64,000 bases of DNA. It comes from Trileptium ribeirensis. Lineage: Eukaryota; Nematoda; Enoplea; Enoplida; Thoracostomopsidae. This document shows positions 8,846-21,269 of the stretch, one piece after another. Made by a program: the position numbers and the translations under genes. The stretch lies in contig JASANE010001803.1 in assembly GCA_030248225.1 (NCBI GenBank), positions 41,050 to 105,049 on the forward strand, written 5' to 3'. Within the stretch, counting starts at the first letter, position 1; each line of letters opens with the position of its first letter. Under the pieces are notes generated by a model. It was given only the letters and a program-made list of their open reading frames with translations. It searched no databases and was not told the origin of the DNA.

Positions 8846-9562
8846 TTAATACCTTTCACTGTAAGATTTCAATTTTTCATGAATACAGTTATACAGTTTT
8901 TCAGTGTATTTGATGTTCAACATTTTACAACCATCAGCAATGTCCTGTTTACAGCAGCGGGATGAACACATACATCCACCATCTCGCGCGTGTTGTCGCT
9001 GCCCAGGATCTTCGTAGTAACACGCGTCGCATTCATCTGTGTACCGTTTGTTGAGTTTTTGAATCACCCTTTCCACGTGATCATCCATTTGTTTCGCTTG
9101 TTGGAACTGGATACGTTCAGAAATTCGATCCCAAACCAACCTTTGAACCTGCATTATATCAATGCAGATAATCGTCTTGAGCACGCTCCATAATTCGTTT
9201 TCGATGATAAGGTGTGGATCTTCACATTGATCGAAATCGATTCGCTCGTAGACCATGTCCGCCAGTCTCTGAGCATCGGATGATTGTTCGAGATCATTAG
9301 TGAGTTGATCTTCAACGTTGTCGTTAATACCAACGGACTGAATATCGGTGGTGAATGCGTTGACGTTGTCTTTAGTGAGATAACTATCGAATTGATCACT
9401 AGTGTTAAATACATCGAGAAGGCTATTGAACCAGTCATCATTGAATTTGGTGAGGTCCTCGACGTTGTCCCGGAATAGTGTTGGTGAAAATGTTGCTGAA
9501 GGAAGCTCCATTTCAGTAAACAAATCCATATCAATAAACAAATCTAACGACTGAGAAGTCAT
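8846..9562 (-). CDS. Intact acidic protein with C-terminal Cys-rich module, opposite strand
   Basis: A 238-residue frame with no lesion, unlike most neighbours. The N-terminal ~130 residues are rich in Asp and Glu with spaced Phe, Leu and Trp (MTSQSLDLFIDMDLFTEMEL start), like a transcription-activation domain. The C-terminal part has a Cys cluster (DECDACYYEDPG, then GGCMCSSRCCKQDIADGC) that could bind metal. It is transcribed against the late-type genes and ends facing the membrane protein gene. A TATA-like CTTATATATG (minus strand, 9591-9600) sits about 30 nt before the ATG. A regulatory early viral protein is a reasonable inference; no family is recognised. Confidence 0.6.
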   Translation of the reverse strand: MTSQSLDLFIDMDLFTEMELPSATFSPTLFRDNVEDLTKFNDDWFNSLLDVFNTSDQFDSYLTKDNVNAFTTDIQSVGINDNVEDQLTNDLEQSSDAQRLADMVYERIDFDQCEDPHLIIENELWSVLKTIICIDIMQVQRLVWDRISERIQFQQAKQMDDHVERVIQKLNKRYTDECDACYYEDPGQRQHARDGGCMCSSRCCKQDIADGCKMLNIKYTEKLYNCIHEKLKSYSERY

Positions 9563-9590
9563 AACTGATGAAAACGCGATGAAGTTAGTT

Positions 9591-9600
9591 CATATATAAG
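9591..9600 (-). promoter_or_regulatory. TATA-like element of the minus-strand gene
   Basis: CTTATATATG read on the minus strand, about 30 nt before the ATG at 9562. Such a short distance would leave almost no 5' leader, so the assignment is tentative. Confidence 0.3.
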
Positions 9601-9840
9601 TTGGAATCATCTGTTCACCATATGTCACCCCACATAAAAACCCTATATATATAACCCCACCTATATATTATATACCTCCACAAAGTACCACACATATATA
9701 TTATATGCCCCCACACATATATTATATACCCCCACACAAGCATTATATACCCCAATATGAATCCCATATATATATTACATACCCCCACAAAGAACCCCAC
9801 ATATATACCCCACACAAAAAATTACATACTTAATATTAGA
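9601..9840. repeat. AT/CCCCA minisatellite at the right side of the Polinton
   Basis: Imperfect units such as CCCCACACATATATTATATA repeated about ten times, then an AT-rich stretch. ORFs across it are repeat artefacts. It may mark the subterminal part of the element. Confidence 0.7.
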
Positions 9841-11839
9841 ATTTTTAGTAAGAATAATTTTTTTGATAAGCTTATCTGAGTGTCACCCATGGTCGTAATT
9901 GCTGCTCAAAAATAATGTGTTGTAGAAACCTCGCCACCACTTGTTCATGTGGGGGCGCATATATCCACCCCACTCACTATTACATATGTGGGGGGGGGGC
10001 AAAACCCGTATTTTCTATCTACTAACGTCTTTCTAGATAAAGAGCCTACAGAGTGAGGTATGATTATAATATATCAACTTTATGCTTAATTTCCGTGTGT
10101 TTGGGCCCAATCATACCGTATATGCGACACTGAACAAAATGACCACATATCAAGACAACTAGCATGCAGACTTTTACATTCCCACAGTCCCGCAGTTCCT
10201 CACAAAATACAGTTTGAGCCATATTGCGCACATAACATATTGTGAGGACATTTTGTCCCATAAACTTATGAAATGTATAAATTCCCATATGTGTAAATGC
10301 GTACAATTTCGAATTCAGCGCGTTTCAGACAAACAGCCTACAGAGCGAGTTTTAATATTATCCATAAGCTTTATAGACGTGCAGGCGTTTAGATTCCCAC
10401 AGTCCTTGTACTGTACGAAAAACATTTTGACTGGACGAATTTATCATAAAATTGCGCTCCAACCTCTGATGCCTCGATCGTAAAATATTGACCGACAACA
10501 GATTTTGCATTGCTGTGGAAACAATATTGTTGCAATACGTGTACTCCATTTGAAACCAATATTTGAGTTGTCACACTGTGAAAAAAGTGCATGAGTCCAT
10601 ATCAGTGTCATCAGTACTGCCTGTTTCTTGGGCTGGTGTATAGAACACCTCTCAACGGTTATAAACACTTAATCCATAATAAAATATCACATCAATTTGA
10701 CTTTACTTTTAGAAATCATATAGCTATATTGTACAATATCAATCATATAATAATTTACATATGAAAATGCACCAAAACACACACATCAGTCCCACAATCG
10801 AACCGTTGCAAACATAAACTATACATTACACCATAAAAGAAATATGGAATAATTTCATGAAAAGCAGAACAGTAACTGTTAATATTGATTCCAGGTCAAT
10901 ACTGTAGTTGCTTAAATTACAAAATCATTCGAAATTAGAAGTTAAAACTTTGATTAAAACCACTTATACCGCTGAAAACACAAAACTGTTATACGCCACA
11001 CCGTTATCGAAATACGTAGCACCTCCACGAAAATAAGCAAACCGGTAATAGTTATTCAGTGTCAATTACCTTTGTTGCTTAAATTAAAAAAGGTATTTTA
11101 AAATAAAGATAAAATCATTAAGAGACTTAATTCTTATCTCTGCATGTACAAACAGTCAATAATTATTATAGAAATACATGCTTGTGATTGAGTTTACATA
11201 CTGATAAATTGCACAAACCGAACAAAATGGTGTGTCAGTACCCGCAAAAGAGTTTTTCACGCTAGCTCTGACATGTTTTCGAAATAAACCACAGTATATT
11301 TTGCTCAGGATTTTCGGCGTACGTAAGTAGATTGTTGACGATGGTGAAGCGCTCTAGCCACAAGATTTATAAAAACTCACTAGCTGATACCCTTGACCCG
11401 ACATCACAGCAGAGCACCTAGCCGCTTCCAACCATTTAACCGGATTTTTGGCATCGAAAACACAATAAAGAATAAGAATTTGTGAACAAAGCCACTACTT
11501 TAAAATTATCAGGAATAAATAAGATCCTAAAAATCTGAGAAGAGACTATTTTACCATTAATAGGAGTTAAAAATGGCTAAACCTAGAGATCAAGCCCACT
11601 GGAATTTTTTACGATATCATCTTTTTTTGCAACGAAAATACTGTAAAAAGGAACAACATCTACACAAAGCAATATTGGCAAAAATTTTAGGTATTACCAG
11701 AAAATTTGAAAATACAAGCCTGAATTACCAATTTTTGAATGTAAAAACTATTTTGCTCCATAAGTGAAAGGTCTGATTTGTTTTTCCAAAGATACTTTCG
11801 GCCGGAAGTTTATAAATAAATTTGGGCCAGATTTTCAAT
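9841..11839. other. Non-coding, partly tandemly repeated
   Basis: A GTGGGGG-rich patch lies at 9949-9999. Two diverged copies of a segment follow: GCCTACAGAG at about 10040 and 10335, and ATTCCCACAGTCC at about 10177 and 10391. From 10450 to 11839 I see AT-rich sequence with no supported gene; short ORFs such as 11573-11767 have no recognisable content. Confidence 0.5.
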
Positions 11840-12460
11840 AAGTGTTCCCATGTCCATCTAAATCCAATAAGAAGCATGGCAAAAATGCTCGTCAAAATAC
11901 AACAAGCTGTTCCCGAAATATAGCCAATTTTGTGGTTTTTCAGAGGTGGAGCGACCGACTGCGTACCGACGATGCACCACCATTGAAAATATGCTTCGAT
12001 GCTTTCAGCGTGTTATTCAGGCTAAAATAAGCAAAACAAACATAGTTGATCACTGCCCATCAAGCTGTTCCCGAAATATAACCAATTTTAGGTTTTTTTG
12101 TCCTCATAGCAACGCCGTTCCTGAAATATGGCCAATATTGAGGTTCTTAGTTTTTTAGAAGGGTGACCCCTGCGTACCGCAGGTGCACCAACATTGGAAA
12201 TGTACTCTGGTGCCTTTCAGCGTGTCGCTAGGGCTTAAATAAGCAAAACAAAAATGATCAAATTCCATCAAGTCGTTCCTGAAATATTTTTTGAGTTTTT
12301 AAGTCTTGGGGGCAACCCCCTGCGTAACGGTATTACATCCCATTGAAAATGTTCTCCAATGGCTTCACCTTGTTCCTCAGGCTAAAAGAATCAAAACAAA
12401 AATTTTAGTCAAAATCCATCCACTTATTGAAAACTTACTGCCGAAAAACATCTAAAATTA
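11840..12460. repeat. Diverged ~157-bp tandem repeat
   Basis: Landmarks GTTCC(C/T)GAAATAT at about 11,909, 12,067, 12,116 and 12,273, CTGCGTA(C/A)CG, and TTCAGCGTGT followed by (A/T)AAGCAAAACAAA recur at about 157-bp spacing, with one shortened unit. Units are roughly 75-85 percent alike by eye. Confidence 0.6.
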
Positions 12461-13550
12461 CATTATTTTGAAATTCAAGGAGGCCGGTTTGAGGGGGGTA
12501 GCTAAAAGTTATGTTTCTGCATTATCATTTCCATTTGCTACCATATGTAAAAGCCCATCCAAATCTATGGACCGGTTCAAAAGTTATGGTCACAAGTATT
12601 TGACGTACCCAAAACTTGGGACACACCGACAAACACACAGACAGACAGACATACGGCAATCAGTATAAGAAAAACAGAAGCCGACAAAGAATAATACATG
12701 GCAATCAGAAAATAGAAGATGTCGCCTGGTTAGAGAAACAATTTGATACTCTGTGTCACCATCAACCATTTCTGTTATCTGCTAAGGATGGGTCAAGAGA
12801 CATGTGAGCGATGTATTGAAGGCGTATACTCTTATTCAAGAAAATTATATCACCATTACATGACCAAATGTTTAGCTAGTTATTAGACTAGTTTTTTTCT
12901 GATGTAGATACGCATCACTTGAAATCAATGAAATAAATTTTTGTGGGCAGACTTTGTATACGCAGGAGGCATTGCCAAAATTTCCAGAGACTATGATACT
13001 TACTGGCTCTACTAATAGTAACACTAACCAAAGCTTCCGACTACGCTGTTAGATAGAACCACACACAACTAAACTTAAAATGAACCCGCTGACCGTCCTA
13101 TTTTGTTTTTTTCTAAACATTTTGTTCACCAGACAATTTCTGGTCGGTTAGAAAATGATAATTTCTGTTCGCGAATACCAAATTTGTTCGTGAACTGAAT
13201 TTTGTCGGCTTTGAATTAACACGGGTTTTGTTCGTGAACACTAATTGACAAATGATAGGATATTCCCGTTTATGACGTCATTTGTTCGCGAACAGAGCCG
13301 AACCCTATTTCAACGCTATCAAATGTTACTGTACTGTCATAACCCGAATACAAATCTCTAAGTCTGCGCTAGAAATGAATCGAATCGGATTGTTCCGGAA
13401 AATTCCGGAAAATTGTTCCGTAACAATAGATGTGGATTCCACATCGGGAAGTGCAAAATAGGATGGTTAGCAGGGTCAGCTTTAGTTTAGTCGCGCATAA
13501 TATTAATTTAGGGATATGAAATAATACACTATTAATTTAAATATTTTAAC
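12461..13550. other. Non-coding; dispersed repeat fragment at about 13,110-13,500
   Basis: A short ACAGACAGACAGACATACGG run ends a repeat-like segment at 12,640. At 13,110-13,300 the palindromic GTTCGCGAAC and its variants (GTTCGTGAAC) recur. The segment around GCAAAATAGGATGGTT (13,454) recurs at about 54,381, so this is a dispersed repeat. Confidence 0.45.
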
Positions 13551-13883
13551 CTATTTTATTTCAATTAATGCATTCAAATTATGCTCCAATGTATTTTTAT
13601 CTGCGTCCCCGCCGGTTAACTTGAGTCCAATTACCATCATCACCATTTTGTCGTTGCTGGTGTGCCGCTGGTTGGACGTCTTGCGGAACTGGACCATTCT
13701 GGGCATCTCGTTCATTTGATTCCAGTTGTGGCGACACTGCAACACGACACCAACTTCATGTAACACAAAACGAAGCAACGCTGTTACAACGATACAATCA
13801 GAAATTATTGTAAAACGGATTTGGTGGATTTTTTGAATAACAAGATCGACGTGTAGGTAGTAAATTATTAACGTTCTGTCCAT
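13551..13883 (-). CDS. Unrecognised 110-residue ORF
   Basis: An open frame starting MDRTLIIYYLHVDLVIQKIH, with a hydrophobic first half and a polar second half. I see no domain, signal or splice context that proves it. It may be a transposase fragment or a chance ORF. Confidence 0.2.
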   Translation of the reverse strand: MDRTLIIYYLHVDLVIQKIHQIRFTIISDCIVVTALLRFVLHEVGVVLQCRHNWNQMNEMPRMVQFRKTSNQRHTSNDKMVMMVIGLKLTGGDADKNTLEHNLNALIEIK

Positions 13884-14599
13884 ATGTGACTCCTCGCACG
13901 CAAAGCGGACGGATCAAATTTTTGCAATTCAGAGCGAAATTACAAATATTTTAGAGAATTATTGGAGAAAATTTAAAAAACAATTGAGGAAAAAATTTTG
14001 GAAGGCCGGGAAAATTCTTCGGTTACTATCTCCGGCCTGCCCTTAATACAGGAACAATCAACCCCAACCCAAACCCCCGGATCTTGGTCATCTACGGTTT
14101 AGTCTTATACACCTTAGCAAACATTAATTCAACAAATGAGCACTGAAAGTAAACGTCACATCAAAGGCAGACATTGACACAAGATTTTGCAAAATAAGCA
14201 AAACGTTACGGTCCATCAAGCCATAAGGTATGTCGTTTACTAACCCTCCTTCTACTAAAATATACGTAAAATGCATAAATTAAAAAAATTTCGTTGCTTT
14301 TTTAAAATAAAAGTTTTACTAAAATTTAGCTATTAGATAGCTTAACGTTAAATATTACTATTATTGCAAAATATCTTAAATATATTAAAAGATTTGGATG
14401 TTTTCTATTGGATAAGTTTAAGTGTTAGCATATTTATGTATGCGTATTTGTCTTATTTTTTTTAAATCACCTTTAGTGGTATATTATAGTAGTATTTCGC
14501 AAGCGAGAGTAAAACGGAGCGAGCGTGGTTTCACTTTGAGGCTATCATTTTGCTTAATAACCTGTAACAGGCTGTGTTTAATGCATATACTACTATAAA
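13884..14599. other. No feature seen
   Basis: AT-rich sequence with no supported ORF, repeat unit or RNA gene. Confidence 0.4.
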
Positions 14600-15570
14600 A
14601 CCTTTTTAACCGTGACCCCATTGAAAATCCTAAAACCTCATCGATCCTAACGCCATCGGAAACAACTCAGAACGCATCAAGCGTTTGTGCTGGTGTCTAG
14701 ATAACCAATGATCGTATTCAGCATACCTGATAACCTGCATAGATAATTCTTGTTATCCTGTCCGTAATACGTGACAAAACAACTGAAGCAGATTACACTC
14801 TGGAAATAAGGTTCATTGACTCTAAACCCTTTGAAAACCCATGGAAAGGCATGAAATATGCACGCTGGACTCTAAATAACCACACCATTGTATTCAGCAT
14901 ACCGAAGAAACTCCATATAGATGATATGACTCATATAACCAAATCATTATATTTCGCCTTCAGAAATACCTACATATATATAGATCATTGTTGATGACCT
15001 GCACGCAATGTATTGTATTCAGCATACAGAAAAACCTCTATATAGACAATTTTTGATGTCATGTACCAAAATACTGAAGACCGACTATTTTCCAGAAATC
15101 AGGTTTATTGACCCTAAACCTGATGGAAACGTCTGAAAAGGCATACGATACTTGTGCTGGACTCTATATAATCAAACCATCGTATTAAGCCTACCAGAAA
15201 ACGTATATAGATAATTCTTGATGATCTCTACGCAATACGGAACTAAACAACTGAAGACAGACTATATTCTGGAAATCGTGTTCATTGACCCTAAAACAAT
15301 TGAAAATCTATGAAAAGACATGAAATATGCGCGCTGGACTCTATATAACCAAATTATTACATTCCGCCTTCAGAAATACCTACATATATATAGACCATTC
15401 TTGATGCTCTGCACGCAATGCATCATCAGACAAATGAAAGCGCACTACATTTTGGATATGGGGTTCGTCTACCGTAAAACCCTTGAAACCCTGTGTAAAG
15501 ATATAAAGTCAAGATGGGCTCTATGTAGCAAAACCATCATATCCAGCCCGGCACTCGTTGTCATGTAAAA
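14600..15570. repeat. Diverged ~175-180-bp tandem satellite
   Basis: The landmark GCTGG(A/T)(C/G)TCTA(T/A)ATAACC recurs near 14,690, 14,862, 15,152 and 15,333, with a relic near 15,507. TTCATTGAC(C/T)CTAAA and GTATTCAGCATAC recur in register. One interval is longer (about 290 bp), so units have been lost or inserted. The ORF 15320-15568 is repeat translation. Confidence 0.65.
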
Positions 15571-16609
15571 ACTAGCAATAACACGGCGAAATATTCTCGA
15601 TGAGCTGATCCTGTATAGTTGCCTGGAGATATGGGCTATGATACTCTGGTACCGGTATGGCTAGATTTGGCAAATAACCCTTAAAACGTGTTTTTAAACA
15701 TCCGGAAGATGGTGTCCGAGCTGTTCAGTAAAGGGAACGTAGTAGTCGTCACTTTTGCTATGGAACAAAACTTTTGTCAAAATCCGTCCATATGCAGATG
15801 AGTGATGAATGAACCCGACACACAAAAAAGAAATTTTCTTATTAAAGTGGTAATACGATAACCGATTTGACTATATTTTACACAATATATACGATATTGC
15901 TTGTACGCGTTACATGTAAACAACAGCAAAACATAAGTTACTGCGGCGACATGGCCGCCAGGTGACATTTTGGTCCAAAATCTCTAAAATTTTACTCTTG
16001 GCTTTTCCTTATCTATGTTCGAAATAGCTCATCCTATTTGACTAATTGTATGTCCTGTCGATGTGAACTTTGGGATACAGATAGCCGCGCAGATTATTAA
16101 AATAACGAAATACGGGATCAATCGCCAAATACGTTTAATCAATATATTTTTAAGGAAAGATATTTCAACTTTGATTATCATCAATAACAGGACAATATCT
16201 AGTCCAATTTACTTGTGATTTGGAAGTCCCAAGTGTGGCACCATAGTGGCACTGTCCGCGTGTCACTTCGAGACAAGGAAAACCCCTTATTTATTATAAT
16301 CCTGGTGCTATCAAATGTTGAAATATATAGTTTTCAATTCACCAGAAACTGTATGTTGTGTGGAAGATAGCATATCTATGGTAAGGATTAATCCGAGGTA
16401 GGATGTTGTCTTTTCCGAAGAACACACACACATTTTCCGTTCTAATATCATGTTTTGTTACAGCATGTTGACTAGTTATGTAAAACAGAAGTTAAGTTCT
16501 TGAACCAACCTGTTTCATTGAAGTGTTTAAGATAATTTAAGGTTAACGTAGAACAATATTTAATTAAAAATTGGCTTTGACATAAGTAAAAAATTCAACG
16601 TTATGCAGC
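15571..16609. other. No supported feature
   Basis: AT-rich non-coding sequence. Scattered short ORFs show no recognisable content. Confidence 0.4.
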
Positions 16610-19600
16610 TTGCATAATCTTTTATTTGCAATGAATTCCTTATTAGCATGTCAGAATAAGTGTTGCAACTTGATTTTGCATCTACAATAACCAAAAAATT
16701 TATGAGGATTTTTTGAGAACAGTATGGCACTCCTCAAAATCATCATGTAAACGCGTCCGGCATGATAAGACTATTTAGCCCCTACCTCAGTCCAGTTTTG
16801 AGGGGGTTACCCCTCTCCACTCTTTCAAAGGGGTCATGGTATCGTTGATGAAGGTTTTGCCGATACCACCAAAGTTTTGAGGGAGAAGTCGAACCAAAAT
16901 TTAATTTTTAAGGCCAAATCGTCATCACTTTTGTTATCGAACGAAAAAATTTGTCGACATCCATCATCGACCTAATACGAAAATGAGTGGTGACACCGAC
17001 AGCAAAAAATTTCCAGAATCTTCCCCTTACCGCTCTTAGGTGAAAACTCTGACTGCTTTGTTCGCTCCTTCAATAAAAAATTTAGCACAAACTCAGATCA
17101 GTGATGTTGTCCCAGAAAAGTAATCTCTGAATAGCCGTTATACAGACAGCGTGAGTTCTTACATCATATTGTGTAAGGATTTACGAACATGAAATCGCAA
17201 AGAATCGCACCCTTCAAGTTGCTCGTGTGACTCGAATCTCTGAAAACCTACCACGCACATTGGTTTTGCTTTGTTCTGATGCGCTGCCACGTGGTCCTCC
17301 TGGTCATATCACTTTCTGACAGCGGGCCACATTCTTGCCCGATGTATTGACCTTGATAACGACCTCCATACCGTACACAAAATCACGTGAAATTTCTATG
17401 GAAAGGGCAACTATACCCAAATAACCGTTGTCCATTTTTGTCGAAACCGCGTTCACAAAAATGGTATATGCAGTATATCAGCAGAATTTTCTCTGGCACC
17501 AGAAACCCAAAGGCACACTCACATTGTCTAAAATTTACAAACTTTTCAAGTTCGTGTTGGTACAAAATAGGTCACGTTTCCAAATACAAATCCACTGATT
17601 CTCAAGCATTTTTGCTGGTAATATTGCGCATTCCCTTTTATTGTTAGTATACACCAGATTACTGTATTATACATATACTATTTTTCGCCTAAATTTACGC
17701 ATCACTGTTGACATAATACTGCTTTGCATGCGTGAAGGTAATGTTTGTGAAAAACGTGAAATTTAACAAAACAAATATTTAGATTTCCTGCAACCACAAA
17801 AGTGAACGACATTACATATTTTGAACTGGTTCATGAAAACAAAATAAATCAAAAACTAAGGTGAAAAAAGGGTAAAGAATTGGGGCACTCGAGAAACATA
17901 TCAGTACAGAAACACAAACGTATGATAGTGGACAAACTTGAAATGAAACTCGGTGCGAAGGGCCAGTGAGAACTAAAATGATCGGTAATAGCTACAAGAG
18001 ATACCATAAATAATTACCGCTTGGGTCGTGCTCAGGAACACGTTGCGTTGTTGGCTTCCATTGAGCAGGCTGATTAAATTGAGCTCCTTTGCATCTTCGA
18101 GGAGAGCCGCTTCCTTTATTACGTTGTTGTTTAGGCGGACGTCGCCGCTTTCCACTACGTATTGGTGCTAACGGAAGAGCGGGCGCCCGGTGATATGTTT
18201 CTCGAAACCTGAAACAATTAGACCACGTTTTTACATCTTAAAGGATAGAGCATTACAACAAACACAATAGCTACACTTTTTAGTACAAATGCTGTCATTG
18301 TGTTTAAGTCATGAAATATTTTAAACCTAATTCTTAGCACAGAAAATTAAAATAACCCATCGAAGATCGACACTACGTACAGTTACATGAACTCATCGCG
18401 AGTCGAGCTGAGTTAAAGAGAAACCTACATTACAAAATCAAACCGACTATATTTATTTGGGTCAGGGAGATCTCTTTAACTGAGATATATCGTTTACTTA
18501 CCAGACCAAATGTTTGACACCCGACTCAAAATATTTTGATAATAAACTAACGATAACAGCCAACACTAAGAAGATGAAGAGTTTTGATACCACATTAAAT
18601 TAATAATTCTACCGCGAATCAAAAATTGTCTTAGTGTTAATCTTCAGCCCTGAAATGTATAAGGTTACAAGTAATATCTATTTTAAACCTAAATCAACAA
18701 ATAATATATATGTAAACACACGAATTTAATAAAATAATCCTTTACTAGCATAGCGTTCAATTATAACACTTTAAGTACCAGCAAAATGAAAACTAACCAT
18801 TTCTCGTAGTCGTGCCAAACCGGTGGTAGATTATACGTATCGATACAGTATTCGTAATAATTTTCCCACGTAAAGTCAGCTTCCGCATCGTCAGCGTTAT
18901 CTGGCGGCAGTTGGGCAGCTTGTGTAGCAGCTGTTGGTGGCTGATATCGCTGCGGTGGGTGGTAACGACCGTCATCGCGTTCATGGCCGTGGCTGGCGAT
19001 ACCGCCTACCGCGTTATGCTTGTTTTGTTGCTGCGTTTGTTGTCGTTGCTGATCTACCTTTTCTTTAGCTCGTTCTGGTGGTGAAGCGTAGACTTGCTTG
19101 GCTGCTGGAGGTTTGTCAGCTTCTGAAGAATCATTAGTTATCAAAAATCAACAATATCACATAAAAGATATACAAAAATTCTCCGATTAAAAGGATTCCG
19201 TTAACCTGATATCAATACACATTGATATTCCTTTTTATACATAAAAGTGTAAAACCTGAACATTTTCAACAAGACAGAACAATATAACCGAGAAATATTT
19301 AAAACACCTTCAAAATACTTATAATTTTTATTGGATGCGATTAATAATACCGTCCGTATAATCGTTTATATATACACACAAATGTACAACTTCAAAAAGC
19401 AAAACGTTAGGGCCATTCTATGTGACATGTACTATAAATCTACTTTAACACACACGTATGCGTGCAAACGATACCTTCGAAGTCTCCAAAAAGGCTTTAT
19501 CAAATTATTTTCATGCTTATGCCAGGAACTACTACAAACTCGACCCCAATTTCCACCTAGCAGGTGCATATTAGATTAAATTTAATCGCACGCTGTCTGA

Positions 19601-20118
19601 AATTCGCTTCATAGTACCAAGAGGTAATAGGACATTCTGGCTTATGATCAGTTGATATGTCTACATAAACATTTAACGTTGGATTTACTCTAGGTTATAA
19701 CAACCATTAATTGTTCCGCTGCTATATAACAATTGAGTTAACTATGTAAATGCTACAGCAAAACTTCATGATTTGTCAGTGTTTGAACAAATTACAAAGA
19801 GGCATAGGCTAGGATATAAAGGATGATCTAAATTGTCTTACTGAATGTATAGTGGTTTTGTAACGATTTTGCTGGACGTAGCCAAGAAATTCGGGTAGCT
19901 AGCTTTCTGTGTTTAATTTCTGCCACGATTGACCGGTTTACAGCTGTTAATTTTTTGTATCTGCTCTGAATTAATACGACAAGATTATCTGCAGCGTTGC
20001 AAACCTCTTTGGGAAACTAGCACCACGGTTAAAATAATCCGCAGAGTACTACATCGTTCATAGAATAATGCATACAGCGACTGGAAAATTTGCGTTACAA
20101 ACGATGCGTCGTCCCCGA
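16610..20118. repeat. Segmental duplication, left copy
   Basis: Collinear with 29,490-33,830. Matches include TTAGCATGTCAGA, a tract with CACCAAAGTTTTGAGGG, a TTTCTCTGGCACCAG block, both coding exons, and the end GCATACAGCGACTGG. Non-coding similarity is high near the exons and lower towards the left end. This copy lacks about 0.79 kb present in the right copy at about 32,588-33,376. The right limit is the start of an LTR-like element at 20,119. Confidence 0.8.
17992..19122 (-). CDS. Duplicated host gene, copy 1: last two coding exons (19122-18798 and 18208-17992)
   Basis: Read on the minus strand. The first visible exon begins after a branch-like TAACTAAT and acceptor TTCTTCAG, is 325 nt long, and ends at donor ATG|GTTAGT. 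The last exon begins after acceptor TTTCAG, is 217 nt, and ends in TAG at 17992. Phases fit: the split codon rejoins as Trp. The encoded stretch starts ADKPPAAKQVYASPPERAKE, is Gln/Pro-rich, has an acidic and aromatic block ENYYEYCIDTYNLPPVWHDY, then a very basic region GKRRRPPKQQRNKGSGSPRR. I do not recognise the family; the composition suggests a disordered, possibly nucleic-acid-binding tail. The preceding exon (entry phase 1) is not identified. The second copy at 30903-32037 keeps the same exon lengths, which supports the model. Confidence 0.65.
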
Positions 20119-21235
20119 ATTCTTAGGCATAAACAAATTTTAAGATTTCATTCGAACATCCAGCAGATACACTTACACATATCCGTTAATGTAGGCCTAA
20201 TGCTTAAGGCACAAAACCCTTACACTCAAATTGGATATATTTACATTCTATGCCCTAGGCGCTCGTAAACTTCTTTAATCCAACTATTCCCTTTAAACTC
20301 CCTACACTTAGCTAAACCTTAAAATTACTCCTGTAAGCTATACAAAAATTTCATAACACAAATGTTCCATCACGCACACTAAATACATTAAATGCGCATC
20401 ATATACAAACGCAAACACATCAGAGAAAGTGCTACACACATATACTACGGTCATATCATAAATTCAAAAACATATTATGTGTAGATAGATACACATGCAT
20501 AAACCTGGGTATACAACGTTTCGTAGCAACAATGCAGACCGTAACACACAATAAATGTATTGCATAGATGGAAGACAACAAACATTTATTCATACAAACA
20601 TAAATAAGGAAAACAAATTAGATCATGTGAAGTGAAATTAAGGGCTTCTTCCCGTCGTGTTTGGGGTTCACGACTTAATACGTACCCCAGCTTCACATGA
20701 GAGAATTTGTTTCCCAAGGCAATACATCGTTACATTACTCCGTCCGTCACACAAAAATGTGTCCCCAAATTCTCCTAACTGTGTTATCCATATTGTACGT
20801 AACAATCATTCAAATGAAACGATTCATTCAATCGACAATAAATCAATCAAGACATTCATTATTCGGCAATTATAACAGTCAGAGTCTTATAGTCTACAGT
20901 ATATCACGTTGAAACTAATCAACCATAATACTGTCAACCACCACTGCCATGTTGCACCATACTAATCCGAGATCACACCAATCATTCCATATAAAAATTT
21001 ACACCTTCCGAATAGATATACCGGGACCACACGATACGTACGCAGAAATTGAATAAACACCGCGAATATGAGATTATCGGAATATGATGTGGTGTAGATA
21101 CTGGCCGATTTACTGGGACCGGAGGAAAAGTAATCTATTTGGCCAAAATCACGTTTGAAAATATTTGATTGTTCAGCGCAGTATACAATCGCCATTCACA
21201 GACAACCCTCGTCGTATAAACAATGCAACAGCGTC
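20119..21235 (-). mobile_element. LTR-like repeat, minus orientation, partial
   Basis: Same orientation as 60,030-61,870, sharing blocks such as ATCCAGCAGATACACTTACA, a GCAATACATCGTTACATTAC block and the tail ATTCACAGACAACC. It lacks the promoter-like part seen in the other copies. It meets an opposite-orientation copy (21,270 on), giving a head-to-head palindrome of about 0.8-kb arms around 20,910-21,160. Confidence 0.6.
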
Positions 21236-21269
21236 AATATCTGTTCGTATTTGGGGATCATAATCGGTA

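Larger units (their letters stand above)
1..9840 (+). mobile_element. Polinton/Maverick (adintovirus-type) endogenous viral element, left end outside window
   Basis: The block holds the diagnostic Polinton set: protein-primed DNA polymerase B, rve integrase with chromodomain, FtsK/HerA-like packaging ATPase, and minor and major capsid-type proteins, nearly all on the + strand and densely packed. Most genes carry stops or frameshifts, so the copy is an inactive remnant. The left end is cut by the window. No terminal inverted repeat can be paired because only one end is visible; the right limit is placed after the AT/CCCCA minisatellite at 9,600-9,840. No adenain-like protease is recognisable in the visible part. 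Gene order and the F54H12.2-like capsid gene fit the adintovirus/Polinton group. Confidence 0.85.

Noticed and set aside
13551..13883. Harbinger-type nuclease C-terminus
   Set aside because: Only a vague Leu-His resemblance; no catalytic motif, so left as unrecognised.
18793..18984. Second minus-strand ORF overlapping the duplicated exon (and 31708-31899)
   Set aside because: Alternative frame of the true exon; the other frame has the correct splice phase in both copies.
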